Shown: positions 18,360-26,211, numbered from the stretch's first letter. The stretch: 64,000 nucleotides of DNA from Hyphomicrobium sp. MC1 (GCF_000253295.1 NC_015717.1:372001-436000), one strand, 5' to 3'. Numbers and translations are program-made. Notes: generated by a model from the letters alone, not told the origin.

Positions 18360-19355
18360 TCAGACAAAAGCTTCGGTTTGTGCGTGCGGCTCATACAATT
18401 CTTCGAGCTTGGAAATCTCTTTGTCCGAGAGCTTCAGAGATACGGCTTTTATTGCGTCATCAAGCTGGTAGGGCTTGGTCGCACCGATGACGGGCGAGGT
18501 CACGACCGGTTTATGCAGCATCCAGGCAAGCGCTACTTGAGCTGGCGGAACGCCGCGGGCTTTTGCAACTTCGACCACACGATCGACGACTGGCTTGTCG
18601 AGTTTCTTTGATTTCTCGTAGAGCCGCTGTGCAAAGGGATCGTTCTGTGCGCGCGTCGTTTCCGGCTCGTCCTGCCAGGGACGCGCAAGACGTCCGCGTG
18701 CAAGCGGAGACCATGGGGTCACGGCGATGCCTTCCGATTGGCAGAGCCGAAGCATTTCCCGTTCGTCTTCGCGATAGAGAAGATTGTAGTAGTTCTGCAT
18801 CGAAACGAACGGCGCCCACCCGTGTGCACGCTGCAAGCCGAGCGCCTTCATGAATTGCCAAGTGAACATTGACGACGCGCCGAGATAGAGCGCTTTGCCG
18901 GAGCGCACGACTTCATCGAGCGCTTCAAGCGTTTCCTCAAGTGGTGTGCCGTAGTCGTAGCGATGGATGATATAGAGATCGACATAGTCCGTGCCAAGCC
19001 GCGTCAGGCTGTCGTCGATTTCGGCGAAGATCGCTTTACGTGAGAGACCGCGGCCGTTCGGGCCTTCGCGCATCGGCGAGCACACTTTCGTCGCGATGAC
19101 GACTTCATCACGCCTGGCGAAATCGCGGATGGCGCGGCCCAACACGCGTTCGCTTTCGCCGTGCGTATAAACGTTGGCGGTGTCGAAGAAATTGATGCCG
19201 TTTTCGAGCGCTGTTTTGATGTAGGGCCGGCTCTCCTCTTCCGAGAGCGTCCACGCCCATTTCATGACGCCATCGTTAGATTGGCCATAGCTCATGCAGC
19301 CAAGGCAGATGCGCGACACATCGAGACCGGTATGGCCAAGTTTGACGTAATCCAT
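18360..19355 (-). CDS. Aldo/keto reductase
   Basis: 331-residue (beta/alpha)8 NADPH-dependent oxidoreductase of the YajO/Tas/Kv-beta-like branch. The catalytic tetrad is in place: Asp58 (FFDTANVYT), Tyr63, Lys90 (VIATKV) and His131 (LYIIHRYD). The C-terminal SPVIGATKPYQLDDAIKA holds the cofactor-binding region. It reduces aldehydes or ketones in the cytosol. GGAGG lies 7 bases upstream of the ATG. It lies between the MFS transporter and the AbrB-family permease on one strand, but gaps of about 70 bases leave operon structure open. Confidence 0.92.
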   Translation of the reverse strand: MDYVKLGHTGLDVSRICLGCMSYGQSNDGVMKWAWTLSEEESRPYIKTALENGINFFDTANVYTHGESERVLGRAIRDFARRDEVVIATKVCSPMREGPNGRGLSRKAIFAEIDDSLTRLGTDYVDLYIIHRYDYGTPLEETLEALDEVVRSGKALYLGASSMFTWQFMKALGLQRAHGWAPFVSMQNYYNLLYREDEREMLRLCQSEGIAVTPWSPLARGRLARPWQDEPETTRAQNDPFAQRLYEKSKKLDKPVVDRVVEVAKARGVPPAQVALAWMLHKPVVTSPVIGATKPYQLDDAIKAVSLKLSDKEISKLEELYEPHAQTEAFV

Positions 19356-19424
19356 CGGGATTCCTCCGTCGGTAGAAGCTGTTTTGGGGCCGACTGATGT
19401 GCAGCCGTCTATCGCTTTGAAGCG

Positions 19425-20531
19425 CTATTTCAAAGTGCCAATATCGAGCGTCTGCTCCAACCGTCGCGCAACGAAGCGCGAGATCGAAGGGCCGACCGCG
19501 ATGACGATCACGAGGCGCAGCGTTTGCAACGCCATGATGAATGACATGTCGACTTTCGATGAGGCAGCGATCACGGCAATAGAGTTCAAGCCGCCGGGGC
19601 TCGTTGCGAGATAGGCCGTCAGCGGGTCGACGCCGAGGAGTTCGGTCAGGATCGCGGCAAGCCCCCCGCAGAATATGATGAGAACGAGTACAGCCAAAAC
19701 AATGTGAGGCAGCTTTTTCAAGGCGTGAACAAGGATGTCGCGAGAAAACGTTTGGCCGATCATCCAGCCGATAAAGGCGTAGGACATTGCGAGCAACCAA
19801 TAGGGCAACTCGATTTCCATGATGCCCGACGACTGCAACGCAGCACCGAGTGCCATGGGGAGCAGCATGGCGCCCGCCGGAAATCGTAAAAGGTAACCAG
19901 CTAAGCCGCCGACGGCTGCGAGAGCGATTGTTTCTGCGAAGGCGATCCAATCGATAGGCGGAAACCACGCGCTTGAATGGGTTTCCGGCGTTACATGGAT
20001 CCAAATATGCGCGACGATCGATGCTGCCGCGACGACCATGACCACGCGCAAATACTGCATGAAAGCAACGAGACGGACATCGGCTCCATAGGCGCCGGCC
20101 ATCAAGATTGCGGCGGTGGCGGCTCCCGGAGAAAAGCCCCAGACGGCCGTCGTGCCGGGCATGATCTGCGATTTGCCGAGCAGCCAGCCGATCAAGCTGG
20201 TGGCCAGGATCACTGTCAGGACCACGGACAGTAACAGCGGCCATTGCTTCACAAACCGTGCGATAATTTCGGGAGAGATCGTGCTCGCAAGCATGCAGCC
20301 GACGATGGCTTGAGCGATGAGCCTAACGTAGGGCGGCAACCGGATCGAGCCGCCGTTGGTTTCGACGACGATCGCTGCGATCATTGGGCCGAGAAGGATC
20401 GCAGCGGGGAGTCCGGTCAGACCGATCAGCGCCGTTACCACAAACGATAGAGCGACGAGGATCAGCCACTGAACCGGCTTCGTAAGGTTGGCCAGGAGCG
20501 CGTCTGGGGCGCGTGTCGGATTGGGCGACAC
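19425..20531 (-). CDS. AbrB-family membrane protein (putative transporter)
   Basis: 368 residues, highly hydrophobic, with an internally duplicated set of helices: LTGLPAAILLGPMIAAIVVE in the first half, LRFPAGAMLLPMALGAALQ in the second. This is the 'AbrB duplication' family, once mislabelled ammonia monooxygenase; it is an integral membrane protein of unproven function, probably a permease. GTG at 20531 is the likely start, 2 bases after the stop of the isochorismatase-like gene, so the two are coupled and probably act on the same compound. Confidence 0.82.
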   Translation of the reverse strand: MSPNPTRAPDALLANLTKPVQWLILVALSFVVTALIGLTGLPAAILLGPMIAAIVVETNGGSIRLPPYVRLIAQAIVGCMLASTISPEIIARFVKQWPLLLSVVLTVILATSLIGWLLGKSQIMPGTTAVWGFSPGAATAAILMAGAYGADVRLVAFMQYLRVVMVVAAASIVAHIWIHVTPETHSSAWFPPIDWIAFAETIALAAVGGLAGYLLRFPAGAMLLPMALGAALQSSGIMEIELPYWLLAMSYAFIGWMIGQTFSRDILVHALKKLPHIVLAVLVLIIFCGGLAAILTELLGVDPLTAYLATSPGGLNSIAVIAASSKVDMSFIMALQTLRLVIVIAVGPSISRFVARRLEQTLDIGTLK

Positions 20532-20533
20532 CG

Positions 20534-21133
20534 TTATTGGCCACCTAATTCAATATCGGCTGCTTCGGTGACGCGACTGATCCGAGGGAAAATCATTTCG
20601 ACGGCAAAGTTGTGCATTTCCGCTGAGAAGCTTGCGGTAATATCCTCGGCGAGAACGATGGCATAGTTGCGTTCCCAGGCTTGGCGCGCAGTGGATTCAA
20701 CGCCGATGTTCGTTGCTATGCCGCCGAGGACGATCGTGTTGATGCCGCGGCGACGGAGCTGGACGTCGAGATCCGTGCCGTAGAACGCGCCCCAGTTGTG
20801 TTTGGTGACGCGAATATCAGTCGGCATTGCTAAGCCATGGACGAGTTCTGAGAAGTCATCGGGAAATCCGCCCGGAGGGATCGCTACGGGGCTGTCGACA
20901 GGGACGCGGACGGCGTCGGCGAAATCTTTGGCGAAGGCGACATTGACGAGGACGACGGGGGCGCCTGCGGAACGAAATCGCATTGCTAATTCCGACGCAC
21001 GCTTGACGACACCGGCTCCCGTGTATGGCGCAACGTTGCGCGCTACAATTCCGATCTGGAGATCGATGAGGACGAGGGCCGTCGTTTTGGGGTCAAGCTG
21101 AAGCATCGGCATCTGCCTTTCGCTCTTGGCCAT
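20534..21133 (-). CDS. Isochorismatase-like hydrolase lacking the catalytic Cys
   Basis: 199-residue alpha/beta cysteine-hydrolase fold. Asp24 (LVLIDLQIG) and Lys111 (RVTKHNWGAFYGT) of the triad are present, but the usual Cys is Gly144 in GGIATNIGVESTAR. Gly at this place is also found in true isochorismatase (EntB), which needs no thiol nucleophile, so it may act on a vinyl ether or similar bond rather than an amide. It lies first in an operon with the AbrB-family permease and is divergent from a tetR gene. The ATGs at 21112 and 21106 are alternative starts; the latter has AAGG 9 bases before it. Confidence 0.85.
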   Translation of the reverse strand: MAKSERQMPMLQLDPKTTALVLIDLQIGIVARNVAPYTGAGVVKRASELAMRFRSAGAPVVLVNVAFAKDFADAVRVPVDSPVAIPPGGFPDDFSELVHGLAMPTDIRVTKHNWGAFYGTDLDVQLRRRGINTIVLGGIATNIGVESTARQAWERNYAIVLAEDITASFSAEMHNFAVEMIFPRISRVTEAADIELGGQ

Positions 21134-21166
21134 TGGTGTCCGTTGGCCTGATTACGGTTTCGTGAT

Positions 21167-21186
21167 ATTTGAGGCATCGCTCAAAT
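21167..21186. promoter_or_regulatory. Probable TetR operator O1 (TTGAG-N6-CTCAA)
   Basis: Perfect 7-base inverted repeat ATTTGAG (21167-21173) and CTCAAAT (21180-21186) with a 6-base centre. It lies between the divergent isochorismatase-like and tetR genes. The same half-site recurs exactly 30 bp away. Confidence 0.6.
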
Positions 21187-21197
21187 TATTCTGGATA

Positions 21198-21215
21198 GTT
21201 GAGGATGGCCTCAAG
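21198..21215. promoter_or_regulatory. Probable TetR operator O2 (TTGAG-N6-CTCAA) over the tetR start codon
   Basis: Perfect inverted repeat TTGAGG (21199-21204), ATGG, CCTCAA (21209-21214), sharing TTGAG-N6-CTCAA with O1. Centre-to-centre distance is 30 bp, about three helical turns, so two dimers would lie on one DNA face. The tetR ATG (21205) is in the centre, fitting autorepression. Confidence 0.6.
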
Positions 21216-21846
21216 TAAGTCAACAGGGACGCAAGAGCGCACCGCCTTGAGCCCGCAGCGGCGGCCAGGGCAGGAGCGGGTGGCGGCGCTGCTTGAGGCG
21301 GCGGCAGTTGTCATCGCGGAAAAAGGCTATGACGCCACGACGATGGCGGAGGTCGCGGCGCGGGCGGGCGCGCAGATCGGGTCGCTTTATCGGTTTTTTC
21401 CCAACAAGGACGTTCTTGCGAGCGCGTTGATCGAACGGTTTCATGACAGGGCCGGTTCGTTCTTCGATGCGATCGATCAACGGGCAGGGGAGCTTTCCGT
21501 TGCCGAGTTGACCGACGCGTTGCTCGACCTGCTTGGAGATCTGCGATCGGAGACGCAAACCATCGTCGCGCTTCTGGAGGGCAGAGCAGAATTGTCAGAC
21601 CGCCGGCTTGAGTTTCGCCGGGAGCTTCGCAAACGCATTGCGCGGACGCTCATCAATCGCTGTCCAAAGCTTCGCAAGGGTCAGGCTGAGGACGCGGCAG
21701 CAGTTCTGTTACAGAACATGAAGTCCATAGGTGCGCTGACGAAGGAGATTGGCAACGGCGTTCGGCCGAGCGCGCTTGTTGAGCTTCGTGTCATGACCCG
21801 GCACTATCTCGAGAAGATATTTGCGGACGCCGGTTGCCGGGAATAG
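21205..21846 (+). CDS. TetR-family transcriptional regulator
   Basis: 213 residues: HTH TMAEVAARAGAQIGSLYRFFPNKD (about 47-70 of the chain) and a TetR_C ligand domain with a long helix (FHDRAGSFFDAIDQRAG). It is divergent from the isochorismatase-like/AbrB-permease operon, with two matching operators in the gap, so it is most likely the local repressor. The ATG at 21205 has GGA 9 bases upstream; an in-frame TTG at 21199 is possible. Its 3' end overlaps the convergent small membrane protein gene. Confidence 0.88.
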   Translation: MASSKSTGTQERTALSPQRRPGQERVAALLEAAAVVIAEKGYDATTMAEVAARAGAQIGSLYRFFPNKDVLASALIERFHDRAGSFFDAIDQRAGELSVAELTDALLDLLGDLRSETQTIVALLEGRAELSDRRLEFRRELRKRIARTLINRCPKLRKGQAEDAAAVLLQNMKSIGALTKEIGNGVRPSALVELRVMTRHYLEKIFADAGCRE

Positions 21847-22099
21847 CAAGCTTGCCGCCCGCTTCGAGCCAGAGTGCTAAGGCCGTCGCGGCGATGACGC
21901 CGAGGATGGCGCCGGTGCTGTTGGCCAACAAAGTGCCGGCTGCCCAAGATATGGCGATCAGCAACAGAGAGGGAAAGATAACGCTCGCCTTGGCTTTGGA
22001 AAGCGATGCGATGATGACCAAAGCGCCGAGGATGGCGCCGATAGCACCGAAATAATAATCGCAAATAGCGCCAATAAAAACGATGAAGACCAGTGTCAC
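21791..22099 (-). CDS. Small multi-spanning membrane protein, unknown
   Basis: About 102 residues from GTG 22099, which has AAGGGA 8 bases upstream; a longer start at GTG 22135 lacks a ribosome site. Three to four hydrophobic segments (TLVFIVFIGAICDYYFG, AILGALVIIASL, VIFPSLLLIAISWAAGTLL, ATALALWLEAGG) argue for a real inner-membrane protein. It overlaps the tetR 3' end by 56 bases in the opposite orientation, which lowers confidence. No family recognised. Confidence 0.45.
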   Translation of the reverse strand: MTLVFIVFIGAICDYYFGAIGAILGALVIIASLSKAKASVIFPSLLLIAISWAAGTLLANSTGAILGVIAATALALWLEAGGKLAIPGNRRPQISSRDSAGS

Positions 22100-22225
22100 G
22101 CCTGTCGTCCCTTGGGAACGCGAATCGGTGAGCACACGTCGCTAATCTACATCAGAGGCGTTCAAATTTCCTGATCAGTATTTAGACAAAATGCGGGGCG
22201 AGCTGCCTAATGTGAATGCAGATCG

Positions 22226-22447
22226 TCAGTTGACGCCGGATTCCGCGAGCAGACGATAGCGGGTCCAGCGCAGATGCCGAATCCGTGCCTGGTCGACACG
22301 GTCGCGCAGATGCCTGATCCGGGTCATTTCAGGTAGCTCAATGACCTTGCCGCGGCATGTGCGGGTATACGCGACGAGTTCATGCTCCGCTGCGTTCAAG
22401 CGAGCTGTGGCTTCGCGCTGGAAGAGCGAGACAAGCTTTGCATCCAT
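22226..22447 (-). CDS. Small basic hypothetical protein
   Basis: 73 residues from ATG 22447, with GGGAGGG 9 bases upstream, a strong ribosome site. The chain is one or two long amphipathic helices (LVSLFQREATARLNAAEHELVAYT, then MTRIRHLRDRVDQARIRHLRWTRYRL), rich in Arg and His. It may bind nucleic acid or form a coiled coil. No family recognised; it stands alone. Confidence 0.5.
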   Translation of the reverse strand: MDAKLVSLFQREATARLNAAEHELVAYTRTCRGKVIELPEMTRIRHLRDRVDQARIRHLRWTRYRLLAESGVN

Positions 22448-22696
22448 AGGCAAGACCCTCCCTTCTTCGCAGGCTACGTGATTTGGATTGCCTCAGAAAG
22501 GGCGACCAAATTGATCTCCACAGCGGTTGGTTCGCGGACGGGAATGCGTAAAAGGCACTTCCCTTTGTCGTGATGGTCGACGACTGATCGCGATGTCGGG
22601 CGGGCATTTGAAAGTCCGCGGCAATGTGATCGCCGTCTTGTTCGTAGCGTTCCGAATATCCATGTTGCTGTGGGCGCGATATTGGAGGCCGTCCCA

Positions 22697-22870
22697 ATGC
22701 CAGATGAAGATGCAGCGTCCGTCATCTTTTTTGTCGGCAGCCTTTATGCGTTTGGGATCGTGCTCCTCTATGTCTTGGCGCGTGCGTGGGAGCAGGCGCT
22801 TTCGACCCGTCCGGATCCGAAACGGGCGCCTGCCCATCGCCGCGATATCAATCGACCCAGAGGCTTTTGA
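22697..22870 (+). CDS. Small single-pass membrane protein
   Basis: 57 residues. TTGGAGG lies 8 bases before the ATG, a good ribosome site. One membrane helix (VIFFVGSLYAFGIVLLYVLA, about 9-28) follows a short acidic N-terminus, and the C-terminal half is basic and Pro/Arg-rich (KRAPAHRRDINRPRG), so the C-terminus should be cytosolic. Function unknown. Confidence 0.5.
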   Translation: MPDEDAASVIFFVGSLYAFGIVLLYVLARAWEQALSTRPDPKRAPAHRRDINRPRGF

Positions 22871-23254
22871 CGCCGTTCAGCGTTCTCGTGGTGATTGACG
22901 CGCCGGCGAAGCGGGAATTCGCTTATTCACGGCGCCTATAGGTCCGTGCCTTTGCTCTTGGTTAATTCTTTCGGAATGGAAGTTTCGCAATTGCGTATGC
23001 TTGATTGCAGCCTACGCAGATCAGCTCATACTTTCGTGCAATACGGCACGCGGAAAGACCGAATTACTGGCTCAATTTAAACATCGTTCTTCGACAAAAC
23101 GGCAGTTGTTAACACCTTACTCTCGATTATCTGATATATTCCGTACACCTCATGTCCTCCCCCCGGAATGAGGCTTGAAGCGTGGGCATCCGGCCATCCC
23201 CCTCATTCCCCCCCGCCGGGTGCCCACCACCTTTGCCTGTATGGCGCGGGGAAA
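22871..23254. other. Intergenic stretch with a structured element
   Basis: No gene is supported here. The region holds AT-rich promoter-like sequence (TTGTTA at 23106-23111, TATATT at 23135-23140, imperfect spacing) and then the double inverted repeat described separately at 23165-23227. Confidence 0.5.
23165..23227 (+). ncRNA. Candidate structured RNA: two interleaved helices (pseudoknot or switch)
   Basis: Two helices with arms in the order b-a-b'-a'. Helix b: GGAATGAGG (23165-23173) with CCTCATTCC (23201-23209), 9 perfect pairs. Helix a: GTGGGCATCCGGC (23182-23194) with GCCGGGTGCCCAC (23215-23227), 13 pairs of which one is U-G when read on the plus strand (A-C on the minus strand), so plus-strand RNA is favoured. 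The single-stranded parts are C-rich. There is no U-run, so it is not a normal terminator. Transcription is not shown. Confidence 0.35.
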
Positions 23255-23707
23255 TCACATATCTGCACGCAGCGTGCGCATAATAAGTTGGTTCGATGTT
23301 TCATTGTGCTTGGCGAGCGAAGGAGAGCGTCTCGGCGCCTGTCTCGCCCAGCCTGCTACGCGCGGTTTTGGCGCCGCGGTATTCGGCGACGGATCGGCTA
23401 CAGGATCATCGGTGCTCACATCGATTGAGTTGATCTGCTCGGACTCATCCATTGCCTTAGCCAGTGCGCCGACCGTCATCGCGGGGGCGGTTGGGATCAG
23501 CAGCGTTCTGCTGGCTTTGGGCTCTGGCGCCTGCTTTTGCTCGGCAAGATAAGTTTCAACGCGCGAGGGGCGCGGATCGCGCGACGGAAGCAGGGCCAAT
23601 TTGGTCATCGCTTCGCGGGCCAATGCTTCGCCGACGGTTACTGCTATCCAAGAGCTTCCGACGATCAGAGCTATATAAAATAGCGAGGTGTAGACGCGAT
23701 TAGACAT
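23255..23707 (-). CDS. Membrane-anchored hypothetical protein
   Basis: 150 residues from ATG 23707 (MSNRVYTSLF). One N-terminal membrane helix (about 8-28, LFYIALIVGSSWIAVTVGEAL) and a long polar, Pro/Ala-rich tail, probably disordered. No domain recognised. The stop is at 23255, and the C-terminal half is less convincing than the N-terminal half. It stands alone, downstream of the BtuF-like gene on another transcript. Confidence 0.55.
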   Translation of the reverse strand: MSNRVYTSLFYIALIVGSSWIAVTVGEALAREAMTKLALLPSRDPRPSRVETYLAEQKQAPEPKASRTLLIPTAPAMTVGALAKAMDESEQINSIDVSTDDPVADPSPNTAAPKPRVAGWARQAPRRSPSLAKHNETSNQLIMRTLRADM

Positions 23708-23818
23708 GGCACCAGTCTGAAACTCGACTTCGGGTGCCCCCACACCAACCTAACAGACTACGCCCGGATTTCCCGGCCGTTCCCCTGGGCTGATAAAAAT
23801 CATCTTAGCGGAATTTGC

Positions 23819-24625
23819 TCAGTTATCTTTGAATGTGACTAATGCCTGTCGCACCGCCGCGCGAATGGCATCGAGACCATCGGTGAGTGCGGCCGGTCCG
23901 GGCTGCAAAATTAGCGACGATTTGATTTCAAAAACCAGATTGTTGACGACGGCAGGAATAGTTTCCCAGCCCGGACGGCGGCGGATCGTCTCCGGGCGTA
24001 CCTTCTTACCGCACCATGATGCGAGAATGACCTCGGGCGCTTGGGCGATCACCGTTTCGGCGGATACGATGCGGTCCTTGGCGGCCGCTTTGCGGCGCAG
24101 GTCGGAAAAGATGTCGTCGCCACCTGCGATTTCGATAAGTTCGGATACCCAGCCCAGACCGGCGATCAGCGGGTCGTCCCATTCCTCGAAATAGACGCGT
24201 GGACGATGCTTCTGTCCCGCTGTTTCGGCGCGGACGGCTTCTATCCGTAGTGCGAGCGAGGTAGCGAGGGCTTCGGCTTTGTCTCCGCAACCGATGAGTG
24301 CGCCAAGCGTCTGGATCATCGCAAAGATCCCCGCGAGGTCGCGCTGATTGAAAATGTGCACCTCTTGCCCGGCTCGCGCGAGATCGGCCGCGATCTGGGC
24401 CTGAAGGTCGGAGAACGCGAGGATGAGATCGGGTTCGAGCGCGAGTATCTTTGGGATATCGGCAGAGGTAAATGCCGAAACTCTGGGTTTTTCGCGGCGG
24501 ACCTCCGGCGGGCGAACGGCATATCCGGATACGCCGACGATGCGGTCTTGCTCGCCGAGCAGATAGAGCGTTTCGACAGTCTCTTCGGTCAGGCATACAA
24601 GCCGGCGAGGAGGAAAGGAGCGCAT
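23819..24625 (-). CDS. BtuF-like cobalamin/corrinoid-binding protein without signal peptide
   Basis: 268 residues with the class III periplasmic-binding fold used for B12 and siderophores: RRLVCLTEETVETLYLLGEQDRIVGVS, DIPKILALEPDLILAFSDLQ, and GLGWVSELIEIAGGDDIFSD. YFEEWDDPLIAGLG resembles the 'cobalamin-binding protein' branch. It starts MRSFPPRRLV with no signal peptide and no lipobox, and no btuC/btuD gene is adjacent. It may therefore be a cytosolic corrinoid binder rather than an importer part. The ATG at 24625 is preferred; 24649 is possible. Confidence 0.75.
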   Translation of the reverse strand: MRSFPPRRLVCLTEETVETLYLLGEQDRIVGVSGYAVRPPEVRREKPRVSAFTSADIPKILALEPDLILAFSDLQAQIAADLARAGQEVHIFNQRDLAGIFAMIQTLGALIGCGDKAEALATSLALRIEAVRAETAGQKHRPRVYFEEWDDPLIAGLGWVSELIEIAGGDDIFSDLRRKAAAKDRIVSAETVIAQAPEVILASWCGKKVRPETIRRRPGWETIPAVVNNLVFEIKSSLILQPGPAALTDGLDAIRAAVRQALVTFKDN

Positions 24626-25019
24626 GGGGTTGCCCCGAACGAATGCCATTGCTGGATGTGCGGTCGGTTCCGTTTGGCCAGTCAGAGCGCGATGCTAACA
24701 GTCGTTTGCACACTGAGAAACCGGCGCCTCCGCCTGGGCTAGACAACTGGAGAGTTGGGCTTAGGCGGCGAGGAAGCGAATATTACGGGATGTTTATCAG
24801 AACAATCTGGAACAAATCTTCGGGTCGATTGTTAAAGCTGCCGCAAAATCTGCGTGAGGCTCCATTAAAACGTACGTGCGCGCATCGAGCATGACCACCT
24901 CGTCCATTTGCGTGGGTTGAGGCATCATCGAGACGTGTGGCATCAACTGTTCATCGGGAATACATCCTGGTTCGTCAAAGGTTCTGGCCGTGTTTGCGGA
25001 CAGCGGAAGGAAATGAAAT
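24626..25019. other. Intergenic stretch without a supported gene
   Basis: Divergent gap between the BtuF-like gene and the secreted protein gene. A long plus-strand frame here (24472-24894) is the antisense shadow of the BtuF-like gene running on. The only structure seen is a short inverted repeat (CCGCCT near 24728, AGGCGG near 24762). No B12 riboswitch box was recognised upstream of the BtuF-like gene. Confidence 0.4.
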
Positions 25020-25499
25020 ATGGAAACGACCCTGAAGTCACTGCTCGTCGCCTTGTCGTTCTTGGCCCTTGCTCCGGCTGCTTATGCCGCTGAGAGCGCC
25101 GAGAACGGCGTCGAGCTGGCATTCATGCCGAGCGCGATGGACGTGACGCTGCTCAACGAGGGCGGAAAGTACGTGGCGATTGATCTCAAGAAGATCGCCA
25201 AGGGCGAGAAGTGCCACATGGAGAAGGATTCGGTGATTATGAAAATCGGTCCGGGCGCCACGCCTGGGTCGACGCTCGTTCGCTATGCAGCGCCGAACCT
25301 GTCGCACGGCGGTTGCCCGTTCATGACAGAATTCGAGCTTTCGAACGCCGACTATTCCGCAGCCCGGGCCGAATATAACGCCAAAGCCGAAGAGGCGTCG
25401 AAGAAGATCGACGATCTCAAGAAGCAGCTCGGCGATAAGTGGAATGAGCTGACGAAATCGGCCGAGCCTCAGAAGGAGGCCGAACCGCCGAAGAACTAA
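25020..25499 (+). CDS. Secreted hypothetical protein with C-terminal coiled coil
   Basis: 159 residues. A signal peptide of about 23 residues (LKSLLVALSFLALAPAAYA, then AES) directs export to the periplasm. The middle is a small beta-rich domain with two cysteines (KCHMEK and GGCPFM) that could form a disulfide. The C-terminus is a Lys/Glu-rich coiled coil (about 115-150, AEYNAKAEEASKKIDDLKKQ). GGAAGG lies 9 bases before the ATG. It is followed 17 bases later by the MOSC gene. Function unknown. Confidence 0.7.
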   Translation: METTLKSLLVALSFLALAPAAYAAESAENGVELAFMPSAMDVTLLNEGGKYVAIDLKKIAKGEKCHMEKDSVIMKIGPGATPGSTLVRYAAPNLSHGGCPFMTEFELSNADYSAARAEYNAKAEEASKKIDDLKKQLGDKWNELTKSAEPQKEAEPPKN

Positions 25500-25516
25500 G
25501 GTGACAGGAGGGGCAT

Positions 25517-26038
25517 GTGCAGTCGCTGCCTCACCAATCGATTCTGGCGAAATTACTGGCCGGTCCCGTGGGGCCGGGCCGGCTTACCTGGATCGGTCTT
25601 CGACCTTCCCGCAAAGCGCCGATGCTCACGCCAGCATCGGCGCTTTTCGTTGCGGGCCAAGGAATCGAGGGTGATCGCTACAAGACGCAGCGGAACGGTC
25701 CGCGACAAGTGACGCTCATTGCGGCTGAGGATCTCGCCGCGATAGCGTCGTTTATGGGTAGGGACGTTTCGCCGGAGCTGTTGCGGCGAAACCTCGTCAC
25801 GAGCAGGCTCAATCTGAATGCCCTAAAGGAGCGGCGCATTCTGATCGGTGAGGTTGTCTTGGAGGCCAGCGGCGAGTGCGCGCCGTGCAGCCAGATGGAA
25901 GCGAACTTGGGGCCGGGAGGTTATAACGCCGTTCGTGGCCGCGGCGGACTGACGGCACGCATTATTACTGGTGGGGAAGTAAGACTGGGGGATGCGATCG
26001 AACGTGTTGAGAATTGGCCGCCGCCTGCCGCGACCTAA
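25517..26038 (+). CDS. MOSC domain protein
   Basis: 173 residues with the molybdenum cofactor sulfurase C-terminal (MOSC) fold: GIEGDRYKTQRNGPRQVTLI at the start of the beta-barrel, LRRNLVTSRLNLN in the middle, and GECAPCSQMEANLGPGGYNAVRGRGGL holding the conserved Cys. Such proteins move sulfur or reduce N-hydroxylated substrates with Mo cofactor; stand-alone members are poorly defined. GTG at 25517 is preferred since AGGAGG lies 5 bases upstream and the frame matches. Confidence 0.82.
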   Translation: MQSLPHQSILAKLLAGPVGPGRLTWIGLRPSRKAPMLTPASALFVAGQGIEGDRYKTQRNGPRQVTLIAAEDLAAIASFMGRDVSPELLRRNLVTSRLNLNALKERRILIGEVVLEASGECAPCSQMEANLGPGGYNAVRGRGGLTARIITGGEVRLGDAIERVENWPPPAAT

Positions 26039-26064
26039 CAGTTCCCAGCCGCTCAATGATCGGT

Positions 26065-26211
26065 TCAGTCGATTCCGATCGGCTTCTGTGGGCCTTGCGG
26101 GCGGGTCGATTTGATTAGGTAGCTTACGAGGGCGATGCCGACGATCGGCAGGAATGCGGTGGCCGCGATCTGCGGCAAAACGTTGAGTACCGCATAAAAC
26201 GAGTAGGGCAT
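26065..26211 (-). CDS. Very small membrane protein (48 residues)
   Basis: Starts MPYSFYAVLNVLPQIAATAF at ATG 26211 with GGAG about 9 bases upstream, and ends KPIGID. It has one long hydrophobic stretch (about 7-33) and a Pro/Lys-rich tail. The combination of ribosome site, helix and charged end supports a real gene. It is convergent with the MOSC gene. No family recognised. Confidence 0.5.
   Translation of the reverse strand: MPYSFYAVLNVLPQIAATAFLPIVGIALVSYLIKSTRPQGPQKPIGID

Noticed and set aside
19276..20244. 322-codon minus-strand frame offset from the AbrB-family gene
   Set aside because: Arg-rich shadow crossing the junction between two real genes on the same strand.
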